This document shows, piece by piece, positions 11,623-22,870 of a stretch of 64,000 bases of DNA; within the stretch, counting starts at the first letter, position 1; every line of letters begins with the position of its first letter. Location of the stretch: NCBI GenBank assembly GCA_021464415.1, contig CM038469.1:58459702-58523701 (forward strand), given 5' to 3'. Made by a program: the position numbers and the translations under genes. The notes under the pieces are model-generated. The model saw only the letters and a list, made by a program, of their open reading frames with translations, made no database searches and was not told the origin of the DNA. The DNA is from Lonicera japonica (lineage: Eukaryota; Streptophyta; Magnoliopsida; Dipsacales; Caprifoliaceae).

Positions 11623-13044
11623 ATACACTTATAATATATATTATACATGTAATCCACAAATGCATGTCATCTTCAGAAGTGATAACTTGGATGATTTAGT
11701 ACGGGACCAATAAATAATATAGTTTGTTAAATTGAATGCGGACGCACAATTTGAGATAATAGATTTAGGTTCCAGTGGTTAGAGTTTACAAAAGAGCATG
11801 GTGATGGCTGGCGCTGTTTGAGAAGGGTAAAGGGAACATGATGGTGGCCTTGGGGCATAGTTTACTTGATTATTAGAATTATGTTTAGCTTGGATATAAT
11901 TAATTATTAACACTCCACATAAATAGTTTAGTGTTTTCAAAATATCATCATACATTAATTAAAAGTATCCGAAATGATGCATATTTGTATAAAGTGTCCG
12001 TAATTAAAGAAGGTTGTGGTATATTTTACTATTCATGTGGAATGTATTCTTAGCCTAGCTTATTATATTTTATAAAGAACAATAATATATATGTGACTGA
12101 GTATTTATTACTACTATTATATTCTGTTTTGATAACAAGCTAGATTGAATATATAATATATATATAAATATACTTGGGGCATTAGATTGAAAATAGTTGG
12201 AAAACAACCGGTTTGAGTAAGAAATTAGAAAATAAGTTAAGGGATGTGGATTATTTTTATGAGTAGATATCTTTCATCTTTATTTATTTTTTGTGAAAAT
12301 TTTCTTCTCACCACCCGAATTTTTTTTATTTTCATGAAAAAATCCATAAAATAAGATGACATTTCACTAAATGTAATTACTATTCTTGGAAAACCAATTA
12401 CATCAGTGTTATTTTCTTTCCTTTTATATTAGTTAAAAAAAATGGCTATTTGCATGTTTCCAATAAGTTACTGCATTTTTCTAGTAACCTTTAGCCTCGT
12501 AAGGCTGATTTTGTATATATATTGAATTTGTAGTTTACTTAATTCCACATCTTGAACATGACTTGTATATATGCACCAAATTAATGTTAACGAAATTTTC
12601 AATCATCTAATTTTCAAACTAGCGAAACGAAGGACATAATGGAAACGAGTAATGGATCCAAGATTTCGCCAGAGAGCACGTCATGCTTCTTTCTTTCTAT
12701 TTTTTTTTTTTTATTATATTAAGGGATGTCTAAGTCTCTCTCTTAATCCTACAAATAAAGAAAAACCCTCCACTCCCATCCCATGAGTCGAACCATTGAC
12801 CTCAAAATAAGGGTGAAAGTTGCCTATCATACAAACCATTGAAACTTATAAGATATAATTGCTTATAAACACATCAATATTTCAATAAAGTTCTTATGTG
12901 GGACTTATTATTTTGCCATTTTATTTTTTTAATCTCAAGTAGTCCAATTTGGGTGACTATTCCTCATTCATCTCATAACTATTTTGAGTAACAACTATTC
13001 AATTTCAATGTACTCACTAAGAAGAACATAAATCCACGATAATC
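10581..13044. other. Intergenic region with AT microsatellite and repeat remnants
   Basis: No gene is supported. A frame of 106 codons on the - strand at 10722-11042 has no recognisable domain. A pure TA run lies at about 11589-11620. Around 12176-12360 there is a worn copy of the family represented at 63501-63808, sharing AAGTTAAGGGATGTGG and a long imperfect inverted structure. Confidence 0.45.
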
Positions 13045-14154
13045 CACTACACCAAAACTCGCTAACTGGCACAGCTCTACTATGTGCTTGACCACCTTTG
13101 GCACGGTTCTGAGCGGTGCCAAATACAACTGTACCGATTTATTTAACACGGCTTCACACTGTGCTTAATTTGTACATTTTCTTGGTCAAAGGGTACAAAT
13201 TTCACCAAATTTGATACAACTATAGCACAGATACCTACCGTGCCAATGTTATGACACGTACTATTTCGATAACTTTCCACGTGTCATTATACCAATGATA
13301 TAATGATATCATTGGTGGCATTGCGTAGTTACCCTTTTATAATGGTTTTGGCGCTGCGAAGGCACCCTTTTGGAACAGTTATGGCATTGCCAAAAATCTA
13401 TATAATAATTAAATTAGAATGGTTTTGGCACAGTTCTTAGCCGTGCCAAAATGACAAGTACTGTGCTGCTACTGCATGCTTTTTTTTGTTTCCATTTTTT
13501 CCTATTATATTTGCTTTTCAACTTTTTTCCCTGTTGCATAGTATTCAAACATCCAACAAAAAACTGTAAAACATACATTTGCACCACAACAAATACAATC
13601 ACACCCAATTAAACTAAAAAAAACCATTATAACTAAGCAAGCAATAATATTATATTAACTTCACAAAACAAAGTCATTTGAGGAGATTATGTCTTCCTAA
13701 ACTATAAGTTTGTACTACAGTGCATAATATTGAAGTTCACATTTGATTACAAGCTAAGGACCAAAAAAAAGCCAAACATTAGTTTAAGACAAAAAATCTT
13801 CCAACTGCTTTTCCACCATTATTTATCAACCTCCCCTTGCTACTTAGTATATGCAAATAGATATCCCAAAAAATATATATTAGTACCCCCAAACTTTAGT
13901 TGAAGGCAAAAAGAACCCTGAACTTTTCAGTACTCCAAGCTTCCACCATTAATTAGCAATCACCATTTGCTACTTTAATATATATACACCTGTACAAGGT
14001 AATAAAATGAAATATATATATATATATTAGAATGCTAAAACTACTTTATAGGAAACTAGAATTTTAATGAAAGCAATGTTGAGATAAACTAAACTAAATT
14101 TACATTAATTAAACATAAATAAATCACAAGAGTTAAGAGTACTTACTAATGCGT

Positions 14155-15637
14155 TTAACCATTAATGCAAGGAAGAAAGTCATCGTGCCAATACATAATC
14201 CCACCAACACTTACATCTTCCAATGTGGTAGCACATCTTTGTTGTCCACCCCACAATGAATGGTTAGGCATTATTATTTTGTCAAGTACAACTTTAACCT
14301 CCCTAAGTTTTAATTTATGACCATGTACCTCGGTGACGGCCCCAATCTTCAATTTCCTACCACGCCCAACAATTTCACCCTTGTAAGAAAGTATGTTGCA
14401 ATTTATCTCATCGTTTTAAACTTGAGATTGAGTTGTTAAGTGAGTAGGAGGGACACTTAAAGGATTTTCACATGTAGGAGTTTCGGTTGTACGTGAAGTT
14501 TCAAAGTTGTGTCCAACACTCACAAATTTTCGACTTTTAAAGTCTTCAATAAATTGTGTGAATGCCGACTTCATCCGCTCCACTTCTTCCGTAAGGTTTC
14601 CCACTTTCTCCTCGCAACCATTGTCTTTCATGCTAACTTCAGCAAGCATTTCGCGTGCAAATGCTGAAGCCAACATGGCTTTTCTAGAAATATTAGAGCC
14701 GGCTCAACGTACTCTTCCTATTGAATCTTTCCCAAATACTTCATTAATAGGACCACTATCCAAGGTTTCTTTCTCTCCTATCTCTTGAAATACCTTCAAA
14801 AGTAACTTGATTTGATTATGCAAATATAGACAAAAATCATATTTATACTACATTTTAACAAGTTATATGTTAGAAAAATAAACTTAACATTTAAAGAAGA
14901 ACGAACCGCAAATTTCTCATCATATGGCACGTACTCCTCTTCTTTCGTCTTATGACTATCCAACCATAATTCTGCACGACTAGGTGGGCGCTCATGTGTT
15001 TCTTCCCATATCTTAGCTGTTCGGGCATATCCATGACGACTCGTATTATGGGTGGTCTTTTGCTCACGTTGTTCCATTTTCTTAGTAGTCGTTGGGCTTC
15101 CGTATTCTCGTTATCACAAAATTTCTCTCAATCTTCACTTTTAATTAAATCTGGGACTTTTTCCTTCCACTTCATAACTTCATTGCCCACAAAATTCTCT
15201 CTTCTCAGCTTTGATTTTAACTTCTTCCAAGCATTGTTGGCTTTAGTCATAAAGATTTTTCTTTGAGAATTTTTCACTTCCGGATATTCTGTCTATAAAA
15301 TATTATGTATATAAAAGTACTCGTTTAACAATTAATAAAAAGTGAGCCTAATAAACATAAATTTTACATTATATTTAGTCCATACTGCATCCTTATATTG
15401 TTCCGGGACAAGTGGCCATGCTTTGTAACATATGGGGATATAAGTCATTGCAAGTTGTTCTAATCTTGTAGCGAAATTACCCTTGTCACATATTGGAAGG
15501 TCAATTTCATTGAATTTTAGTTTTTTCACACTTTCACCTACTGCCGAAGAACCTATGGCTGCCCTTGATCGAGATGTTGATCTTGGTGTTTCACCATCGG
15601 TTGGTGCCGCGTTTGAAGTATCACTAACATGCGACAT
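14155..15637 (-). pseudogene. CACTA accessory protein remnant (plant transposase Ptta/En/Spm, Transposase_24-like)
   Basis: Coding pieces on the - strand at 15637-15332, about 15290-15080, 15077-14890, 14676-14416 and 14352-14155. The first holds a Ser/Thr/Arg-rich start followed by YKAWPLVPEQYKD. The second reads NAWKKLKSKLRRENFV, with a TGA in place of an expected Trp codon. The third contains GYARTAKIWEETHERPPSRAE, a signature of the Transposase_24 domain. The fourth is a coiled-coil-like segment rich in Glu and Lys. Frame changes between pieces may be introns or decay. Such proteins bind element ends in CACTA transposition. Confidence 0.7.
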
Positions 15638-16569
15638 AATTAGCTACTGCATATACACAACCATAACCTTTAGGACATATAATTTGCGCACTTATATGTA
15701 GCTTACAAACTCTTAATATCAATATATAAAGTAACAAACAACAACCCAAACATCAAATAACAACCCAAACAGCAATTAAACACAACAAAATAGTGCGTTA
15801 AAAGTTAGCAAAACAGAGCACAAATTCAGTCTAAATAGAGCAGCAAATTAAAAAAAAAAAATCCTCCAGTCTAAAAAACAGTGAATAACAGCCCTAAATG
15901 AAGAGTAAAACACATTAAAGCACTCCTTAAATTTACAGCAAAAACGGGCCTTAAAACAGTCCCTAAACTTAGTTAAAATTCAACAACAACAGGGACTAAA
16001 ATGCAGTAAAATCTGTGCACTTTATAATAGTAATAAAATATGAAAAGGGCACTTGTTTATCGTCATAAGACTTGGTATTATCATCATGAGACTTGGTATT
16101 CTAGTTTTGTCTTCTAGTAATCATATTTCTTTCGCGTATTAAAGAGATTTATATCTCAATAACTAAAGTTTGTAATTAGCAACGTGGAGAGTAGTATTAG
16201 TAAGAATCCCTCACCCGTTTTGCATGGTCGTGAGTGCTGGAGCGAGATACATAGCTGCAATATCCTACAAACACAAAACTATAACACAAAGAGAAGTGAT
16301 AAAAAATGAGAGAAGTGATAAAAAAGGGAATAAATATAGGGACTGCTAGCTAGCATTAAATAATACTCTATATAAGAACACTAAACATGTAAAATAAGCT
16401 ATTATTGAACCAATTTCAAAGTACCAAAAAAACTAGAAGTACAAAAGTAAGCTTCATCTCCATTATCTATAAAAATTAATACAATACTTAATAAGTGATA
16501 ACAAAAAAATAATACAAATATGGCATACAAAAATAAACAAAAACTTGAACCAAACATTTGACATTGTAG

Positions 16570-17121
16570 CTAATTATATTCGGTGTCTAGAAGCCTAATC
16601 AACTTCTCATTTTCTTCAAGGATGGAGTTATACATTGTGCAATTAATTTTAAATGAGTCTATTGCTTTGGTCAATCTATTCAGAGTATGTAAAACAATTG
16701 ACCACTCGTCGAGCTTGATATCTTTACAATAAAACACTTGACTTGCTTGAGATACAAGGATGAATGGCTCATCTTGGATCAATTTTTTACTCATGAGTTT
16801 GTTAAGATTTATCATCACCAATTTCGAGGTAAGATCAACATTGCAAGCATTATTTTCATCCACATTTACCCAATCGCAATAGAATACTGTATGCCCAAAA
16901 GTAGTGTAATTTAAATCAATAATATCTCTAATAACTCTATAAAAAGTTATTAAAACCCCTTTCTCATTATAAGCATTCATGGATACACCGCTACTTTTGG
17001 TACTAAGGTTTTCTTCATGTGCAAGAGTAGAGAATGTATAACCATTGCATTGGAACTTGTTATATCTTGTAACCTTATGAAGTGGGCCATCCACATAAGG
17101 TAGTATGCCCATGTTATTCAC
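16570..17121 (-). pseudogene. CACTA transposase-associated domain, DUF4216-like remnant
   Basis: A 183-codon frame with features of the domain found at the C-terminal side of plant CACTA transposases: GVSMNAYNEKGVLITFYRVI, YTTFGHTVFYCDWVNVDEN and FILVSQASQVFYCKD. It ends with TAA at its low-coordinate side. The ATG at 17121 is probably internal to the original protein, because the upstream part of the domain normally continues further. It belongs with the DUF4218 segment next to it. Confidence 0.75.
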
Positions 17122-17306
17122 TCTCGAGGCCTACACGAAATAAACCAATATTTATACCTTATAATGGTAATAATATAAGTAAGATAGTCAAGTATATAAT
17201 AAGATACTTGCCTCATCTCTAAGCCAAGAGATGAAATCATCAACTCTATGCTTGGATTTATTCCCTTGTTGAAAACGTATTGCTGACTTAAATTTGCTGC
17301 ATGTGA

Positions 17307-17792
17307 TTAATTTTTACATTCATACATACTCGGGTATTGGAATAACACCCATCTTCTTACTTGTTTGTACTGTACTTTACTCAGGATCAATATCTTTCCT
17401 TTACTTAAAGGTCGTTGACCTATAGAGTCGTCAAATTCGTCGTCAAGATATGTCTCAAGGTTCCGCTTGTGAGTTCTTTCACCTTTTTTTGATATATATT
17501 CCATAGCATATAACGAAGCTTCATGTAACAAATATGCATTGGCAATGCTCCCTTCAATGAACCTTTTGTTGCGGGACCACTTTTTGAATTTTTTCATTTC
17601 TCTTTCAAACAACCACATCGCCTGATATCTAGGAGGTCCAGCTAACAATGCTTCATCTGCTAAATGGTGCATGGGATGGATCATAATCACAAAAAATGAA
17701 GGTGGGAAGTATATTTCTAAAACATAAAGTGTTTCTATTAATGCTTTCTTCGCCTTCACCAAATGTTTCCTAAAAATAACTTTAGCATACAA
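17307..17792 (-). pseudogene. CACTA transposase C-terminal segment, DUF4218-like remnant
   Basis: A 161-codon frame containing LEIYFPPSFFVIMIHPMHHL, GPPRYQAMWLFEREMKK and GSIANAYLLHEA, the hallmarks of the DUF4218 region of plant TNP2-type transposases. The catalytic core normally lying upstream (higher coordinates here) is missing, so the element lost its transposase start. Confidence 0.8.
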
Positions 17793-17800
17793 GACGTTAA

Positions 17801-19192
17801 AGAGTATGTTAGTATAGCTTTAATTATACAAGGACTTATCATCGGGGAAGGAATTCATAAGTAAGATACGAAACATGTGCTGCATAATGATACGGGACTG
17901 GATTGCACTCATGATTAGTTATCATTTTATCCCTTTAGAACCGGATAAATATATACCACCCTTATATGTGATATTATTTCATCCCATGATTGCCAGATAA
18001 CAAAATTAATATAAAAATTATTTTTTTATTTTGATCTTTGTCTTTACGCCTTTTTGATAATTAAATGAAAATTTTCAACCATCTAAAATCACAGTAACTC
18101 AACTAATAAAATTCATTTTTTGTATAATATGATATTTTTTTTATTAAATGAAAGAAACTTTAATTTTAGAAAAAGGGTTAACATTAGAATTTAAAAATGT
18201 TCTTAATTCCGAATTCGTAAATATTGTATATAATATATAACTTTTTTCTCGAAAGAGTTTTTTATAAAACTTATTTATAAATAGGAGAATCGCATTAGTT
18301 AAAAAAATTGTGGACAACAATTAAAATTGCATATATTTTTAAAAGAAAAGTAAGTTGTATTATATAATATTTGGACTTGTAATCCGGAACTCCATTAAAT
18401 GCAAAGTTTATTAAATCTTTATCCGACTAATCCTTATCCAGTCCGATTTCGTTTAATCCTTATCCGACTGATTCCTTTCCTATCATATCCCACATAATTC
18501 CTATTCGATTAATTCTGATTCTTATCTTATTCTATCCTATCTCTTTATCCGGTGCGCCAAACGCACCATGAGTGTTTTTGGTCTCGATTGGAGTAAAAAA
18601 TATTTTCGAGTCATATACGCAATAATTTGGTTTGGTTCGGTTCTGTTCGGTTTTACAATGTCACATCCCAAACCCGAACCAAACATATTTGATTTTGGTT
18701 CGGTTTCTTTGAGACGGAACGGGTCAAAAAATAAAATTTTCATACTAGTAATTTAGTTTATTATTTTTTATACACTATATAACGTAAGTATTTACATATA
18801 ATAATAAATATTTATATATGTAACTATTCAATATATGTTTGTAAGTAATTTTACACGTTATTCAATATAGTTCAAAAAATAATATAATGAGTGTAACTTT
18901 TTTTTTTCCTTTTAAATTAATAAAAATAATATCATGTTTGTGCATTATTAGACATGTAAATCATTCTTAAGGTCATAAGTTTAATACTAGTTATAAGTAA
19001 TTATATATGTGTGCAATAGAATATTATGTAATTTTTTACAATAAAAATATATAGTTTCAAATTTTGAATATCGTAAGTTAAAATTTTGCCCTTAGCATTA
19101 TTTTATGACAATTTTAGCGCGATATTTGATAATTTTGTGCAGTGTGCACATACCAAAAATCCTAGACATGTCATTTGTATTTTATTTCCTAT
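17801..19192. other. Intergenic AT-rich DNA with repeat remnants
   Basis: No gene is visible. Around 18400-18570 there are repeated TTATCCGACT/ATTCCTATC units ending in GGTGCGCCAAACGCACC, which looks like one end of a MITE. Between 18620 and 18720 motifs of the type TTCGGTTCGG face their complement (AACCCGAACC), another worn inverted-repeat element. Other parts show nothing. Confidence 0.45.
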
Positions 19193-19669
19193 CAAAACAA
19201 AACACCAGATTGCGGAATACAAGTTTTTTTTTATCCCTTTTCCCGTTTTCCCCAAAATCAGGTTTTTTACGAAAACGTATTTTAAAGAAAAGTAGTAGAC
19301 TTTTTAGTAAAGGTATCAAATTTTTTCAATATAGAATAAACATATAAAGTCATTAAAGACTGAAAAGGAAGAATGGATGCCTAACACATTCCCAAATCGT
19401 AACATAGTTTCCGAACCCTACAGAATCCCGGTTTCGTAGACAAAACGTGTGTGGATAAGGCTTGCTTTGTCTTTTACTCATATACGAACTTTTTGTACGT
19501 TTTCTCGTAAAACGTGCTGGCGACTTAGAACGAACCCACTTGCATTTAGAGATAAAAAATAGGATTTATCCCTATATCGAAGCAAATGAAACGACGGAAT
19601 ATGTTTCGACGTTTTAAACTACCCAAACACGGGATTGAGACCCGAGGGTCGCATTTATGAATTCTCACA
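19193..19669 (+). mobile_element. LTR retrotransposon fragment, LTR end copy 1
   Basis: This segment is repeated in diverged form at about 21998-22471. Shared landmarks are GAATCCCGGTTTCGTAGA, TTTTTGTACGTTTTCT, CTGGCGACT and the closing GGTCGCATTT...AATTCTCACA. Both copies stop at CTCACA, as expected for an LTR end (ACA). Copy 1 lies directly against a copia pol fragment. The family is not certain; I tentatively think of a Ty3/gypsy or non-autonomous LTR element. Confidence 0.5.
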
Positions 19670-20474
19670 GGCCAAGTACGCATCTGATATTCTTTCTGGT
19701 GCTGGCATCACCGATTGAAAGACAGCCGTTATACCTCTGGAAATGAATATTCGTCTTACTCCTCTTAATGGCACTTTTCTAAGTGATGATACATTGTATC
19801 GATATATAGTTGGCAGCCTAGTTTATCTCATAGTCACTCGTCCAGATACCGCACATATTGTTCATATTGTCACCCAGTTCATATCCACTCCATGATTTAC
19901 TTATTATGCAGTTGTCTTTCGATTCTTTGCTACATTAAATGAACTATGTTCCATGATCTTCATTTATCGTTTACATCATCACTAGAGTTTCGCACTTATT
20001 CTAACTTTGAATTTGCTGAAGATCTTACTGATTGTCGTTTCACCACAGGGTACTATATTTTCTTTGGTGACTCTCTTATATGTTGGCGTAGAAAGAAACA
20101 ATTTCCCGTCTCTCGCTCCAGTACAAATGCAGAATATTGTGCTCTTGCTGATATTACCTAGGAACTTGTCTGGCTACGTTGGCTTCTCTCAGACATGGGA
20201 GTACATCAACATCTTCCTATGGCAATTGGCTGCGATAATCGGAGTACTATTTAGATTGCTCACAATGATATTTTTCATGAACGAACAAAGTAAATTGAGA
20301 TTGATTGTCATTTTGTTTGTCAACATGTCATTCACAATACAGTTCGCCTTTTGCCTATCATCTCTAAAGATCAACCTAAAGATCTCTTTACAAAAGTTCA
20401 TTCGCTGGCTGTTTCTACAATCTTCTTTTTAAACTTAAGTTGGTTTTTCATTTACCACCTTAACTTAGGGGGGG
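19670..20474 (+). pseudogene. Ty1/copia polyprotein remnant (end of reverse transcriptase and RNase H)
   Basis: Frames on the + strand spell well-known copia landmarks. AKYASDIL at the start and RYIVGSLVYL with TRPDTAH follow the reverse transcriptase. TTGYYIFFGDSLICWRRKKQ, SRSSTNAEYCALAD and ELVWLRWLL belong to RNase H, and TK.IEIDCHFV is near the end. Several stops interrupt it. The 5' part (gag, integrase, most of the reverse transcriptase) is absent, so this is a truncated, dead copy. It is followed by a purine-rich tract CTTAGGGGGGG and an LTR start. Confidence 0.85.
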
Positions 20475-20524
20475 TGTTAGCATATATTGTTGCCATATCT
20501 TTAATGTTTCTAGATTTCCATATA
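20475..20524 (+). mobile_element. Start of the copia 3' LTR, interrupted
   Basis: TGTTAGCATATATTG follows immediately on the polypurine tract at about 20467-20474, as expected for the first bases of a copia 3' LTR. After about 50 bases the sequence changes character. The LTR seems to continue only near 24460 and to finish at 24652, so some 3.9 kb has been inserted within it. The exact junctions are inferred. Confidence 0.5.
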
Positions 20525-20886
20525 TGAAAAAGGCTGGGGCTAGAGTGCGCGGAAGTGAATTAACCCTAGGTTTGTTATTCTGCGGTTAGATTCTCATAAA
20601 CCAATTTTAATCGAATCAGAAAATAAACTTAGGATTCCATGGATTTTAATTCCGAAAAACCTATTTAATCTTTTCTAGTACATAGCAATTAATAATGCAA
20701 TTAAACAGATACAAAAACACCAGAATTAATGAGGTATCCCTGCAGTTGTAGACATCCCAATCCGTGACCCTTGTAAGAAACCTAATGAGCCCTTGCTGGT
20801 ACTGTTGATAAATCTGTTACTCACACGGAAGTACCAGAAACTGCTTCGGGAAGTTTGTAACCCAACAAACCCTTTCCCAGAGGGAC

Positions 20887-21107
20887 TTGTCGTGCGACAA
20901 ATTTACCTTTTTTGGTATATGTCGCGTGACAAAAGAGTATTGTCGCACGACAAACCTCCAGGTGTCGCACGACAAACCCCTCTGACCCAGACCATCCACT
21001 CCCTGACACATCAGTCTGTCAGGGACATCACTTCAGCCGTTTGTTGCGTGACATTGACCTATATATCGCGCGACACTTGCCTTTTCTGGGAGAATGTCAA
21101 GCGACAA
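20887..21107 (+). promoter_or_regulatory. Array of seven TGTCGCRCGACA palindromes upstream of a TATA box
   Basis: Near-palindromic copies: TTGTCGTGCGACAA (20887), TGTCGCGTGACAA (20920), TTGTCGCACGACAA (20940), GTGTCGCACGACAA (20962), TTGTTGCGTGACAT (21041), ATCGCGCGACA (21065) and TGTCAAGCGACAA (21095). They stand 15-80 bases apart and all precede the TATA box at 21122. A clustered palindrome in this place suggests binding of a dimeric factor to an LTR enhancer. That role is inferred. Confidence 0.6.
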
Positions 21108-21121
21108 TCTCCCCCGAGCAG

Positions 21122-21130
21122 TATAAATAG
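21122..21130 (+). promoter_or_regulatory. TATA box of the LTR promoter
   Basis: TATAAATAG is a strong match to the plant TATA consensus. It lies 15 bases after the last palindrome of the array. Confidence 0.55.
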
Positions 21131-22870
21131 GCCAACAACCCAATAGGAAGGATGAGGCTTTTTCTTGGGAGAAAAGAGAAAAAATAGAGTTATTATCTAA
21201 AGATTTGAGTTTCTAAAAAGAAGTATTCAAGGAATCTCTGAGTTTCGACACTCGACGTCTCTAAAAATCAAAAGTCGAATTCTCGACCGTATCCGGAAAA
21301 GAAAGTCTATATCCGCCGGATCATCTTCGGTCATATTATATTTTCTTTCTTATATTCTTATTTATCGTCGGGAAGGTAAATAAAATTTCTTCTAGTAATT
21401 AAGATCGTATCTATATACTAGTTTTATTGTACTTTATAGACTTGTTTAAAGTTATTATTTAAGTTTAATATATATACGTACTTATTATTTTCGAAAGTAC
21501 TATAAGTGAGTAGGGAGTTGGCTTGCTTGGGCCAACATAAACCGAAAGCATTTACTTCCATTTGAGTTGTTTTGTAGACTTGTTATTTCTATTGATCTGT
21601 CCACTTTCTAACTGGATAAACGTATTGTCAAGTTACTGATATTCTATCATTTTCAAATAAAACAACTTGATAAAATTCTGATAAAAATATTTGTAAAACA
21701 AGAAGATGTAAGACCATTTATCATCCGGCTAAAATCAAGTTTTCAAAAACCGAATTGATAAAGCTTACTTAGGAATTAAACTCAGATATATTCTATTTTC
21801 CATATAGACTGTGGTATATCTGATACACTCTCCTCAAGAGTTCAATTCCATATCAAATTAATTCCGATAAGATTTGATATTTTCTAAATTAACCAAACGA
21901 GATAATTGATATTGTTATATGAGGAAACAATACCGAATCATTCTTTTTTCAAAAACAGATAAGATAAACTTTTGTCGCTAGTAATCAGATTTCGACAAAA
22001 CCAAAAGCATCGGATCACGGAATATAAGGTTTTCATCCCCTTTTCCCGTTTTTTTTTCAAAAATCAGGTTTCCATTAATTATTTCCAGAAAAATAGTAGA
22101 ATATCAATAAAGGCATCTGAGTTTTCCAATTTTAGAATAAACATATAAGCCACTAGAGACCGAAAAGGCGGAATGGGTGCCTAATACCTTCCCAAACAGT
22201 AATATAGTTCCCGAACCCTATAAGAATCCCGGTTTCGTAGATCAAAATGCGTGGGAATAAGGCCTATTTTGGCCTTTACCCCTACGTTTATTTTTGTACG
22301 TTTTCTAGTAAAACGTACTGGCGACTCTGAACGAATCCATTTGTATTTAGAAATAGAAAATAAGACAAAACCCTATATTTTGAAACAAATAAAACGACGG
22401 AATCCGTTCTGACGTTTTAGACCCCTAAACTCGGGATTGAGACCCGGGGGTCGCATTTGCAAATTCTCACAACAGTGCAAGACTAATCCTCAACAATCCA
22501 CTATATGCACAAAGGTTTATGTACTCGGTTAATTACAAATCACACAGATTTACAAAACTTGAATAGCACAAGCCGCTTGTAAAAGTCTCCATTTTCTGCA
22601 CGTACAGCCCTTTTATCTGAATCGCACGAACAGATTTACAACGAATCACTCGCCACGGTATCTCACCGTTCTTTAACTCCGTTTGCGAATTAAATGCACT
22701 TTAGAATCTAATTTGTTCTTTATAAAAAGAACACTTGTTTTGGCATGAATAAAAAGGCCCTAAGGTGGTTTTATGTTTTGAGGTTTTAATCTCTCTCTAA
22801 GGTGTAAAAAACTCTTTCAAAACGTATATTAAAAGTGTATTTTTGACTCAAGGGAATGGGCTTTATTTAT

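Larger units (their letters stand above)
13045..17800 (-). mobile_element. CACTA (En/Spm) transposon, decayed, right end not found
   Basis: The left terminus starts CACTACACCAAAACTCGC at 13045, a classic CACTA end. Behind it lie short inverted subterminal motifs of the type GGCACGGTTCTGAGCGGTGCC (13104 onward, again near 13434). Remnants of both element genes follow on the - strand in the expected order: transposase-associated DUF4218 and DUF4216 regions (17792-16570), then a TNP1/Transposase_24-like gene (15637-14155). No matching GTTTTGGTGTAGTG end is seen to the right, so the element is truncated or interrupted near 17800. Stop codons and frame breaks show it cannot move by itself. Confidence 0.8.
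20525..22471 (+). mobile_element. Inserted LTR retrotransposon sequence with its own promoter
   Basis: This block carries a TATA box (TATAAATAG, 21122-21130) preceded by an array of TGTCGCRCGACA palindromes. It ends in a copy of the sequence at 19193-19669, closing with CTCACA at 22471. This looks like an LTR with promoter and 3' end, in + orientation. Its left boundary is unclear (20525 or about 20815), and no 5-bp target duplication could be confirmed. No protein-coding region of a retrotransposon is present. Confidence 0.5.
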
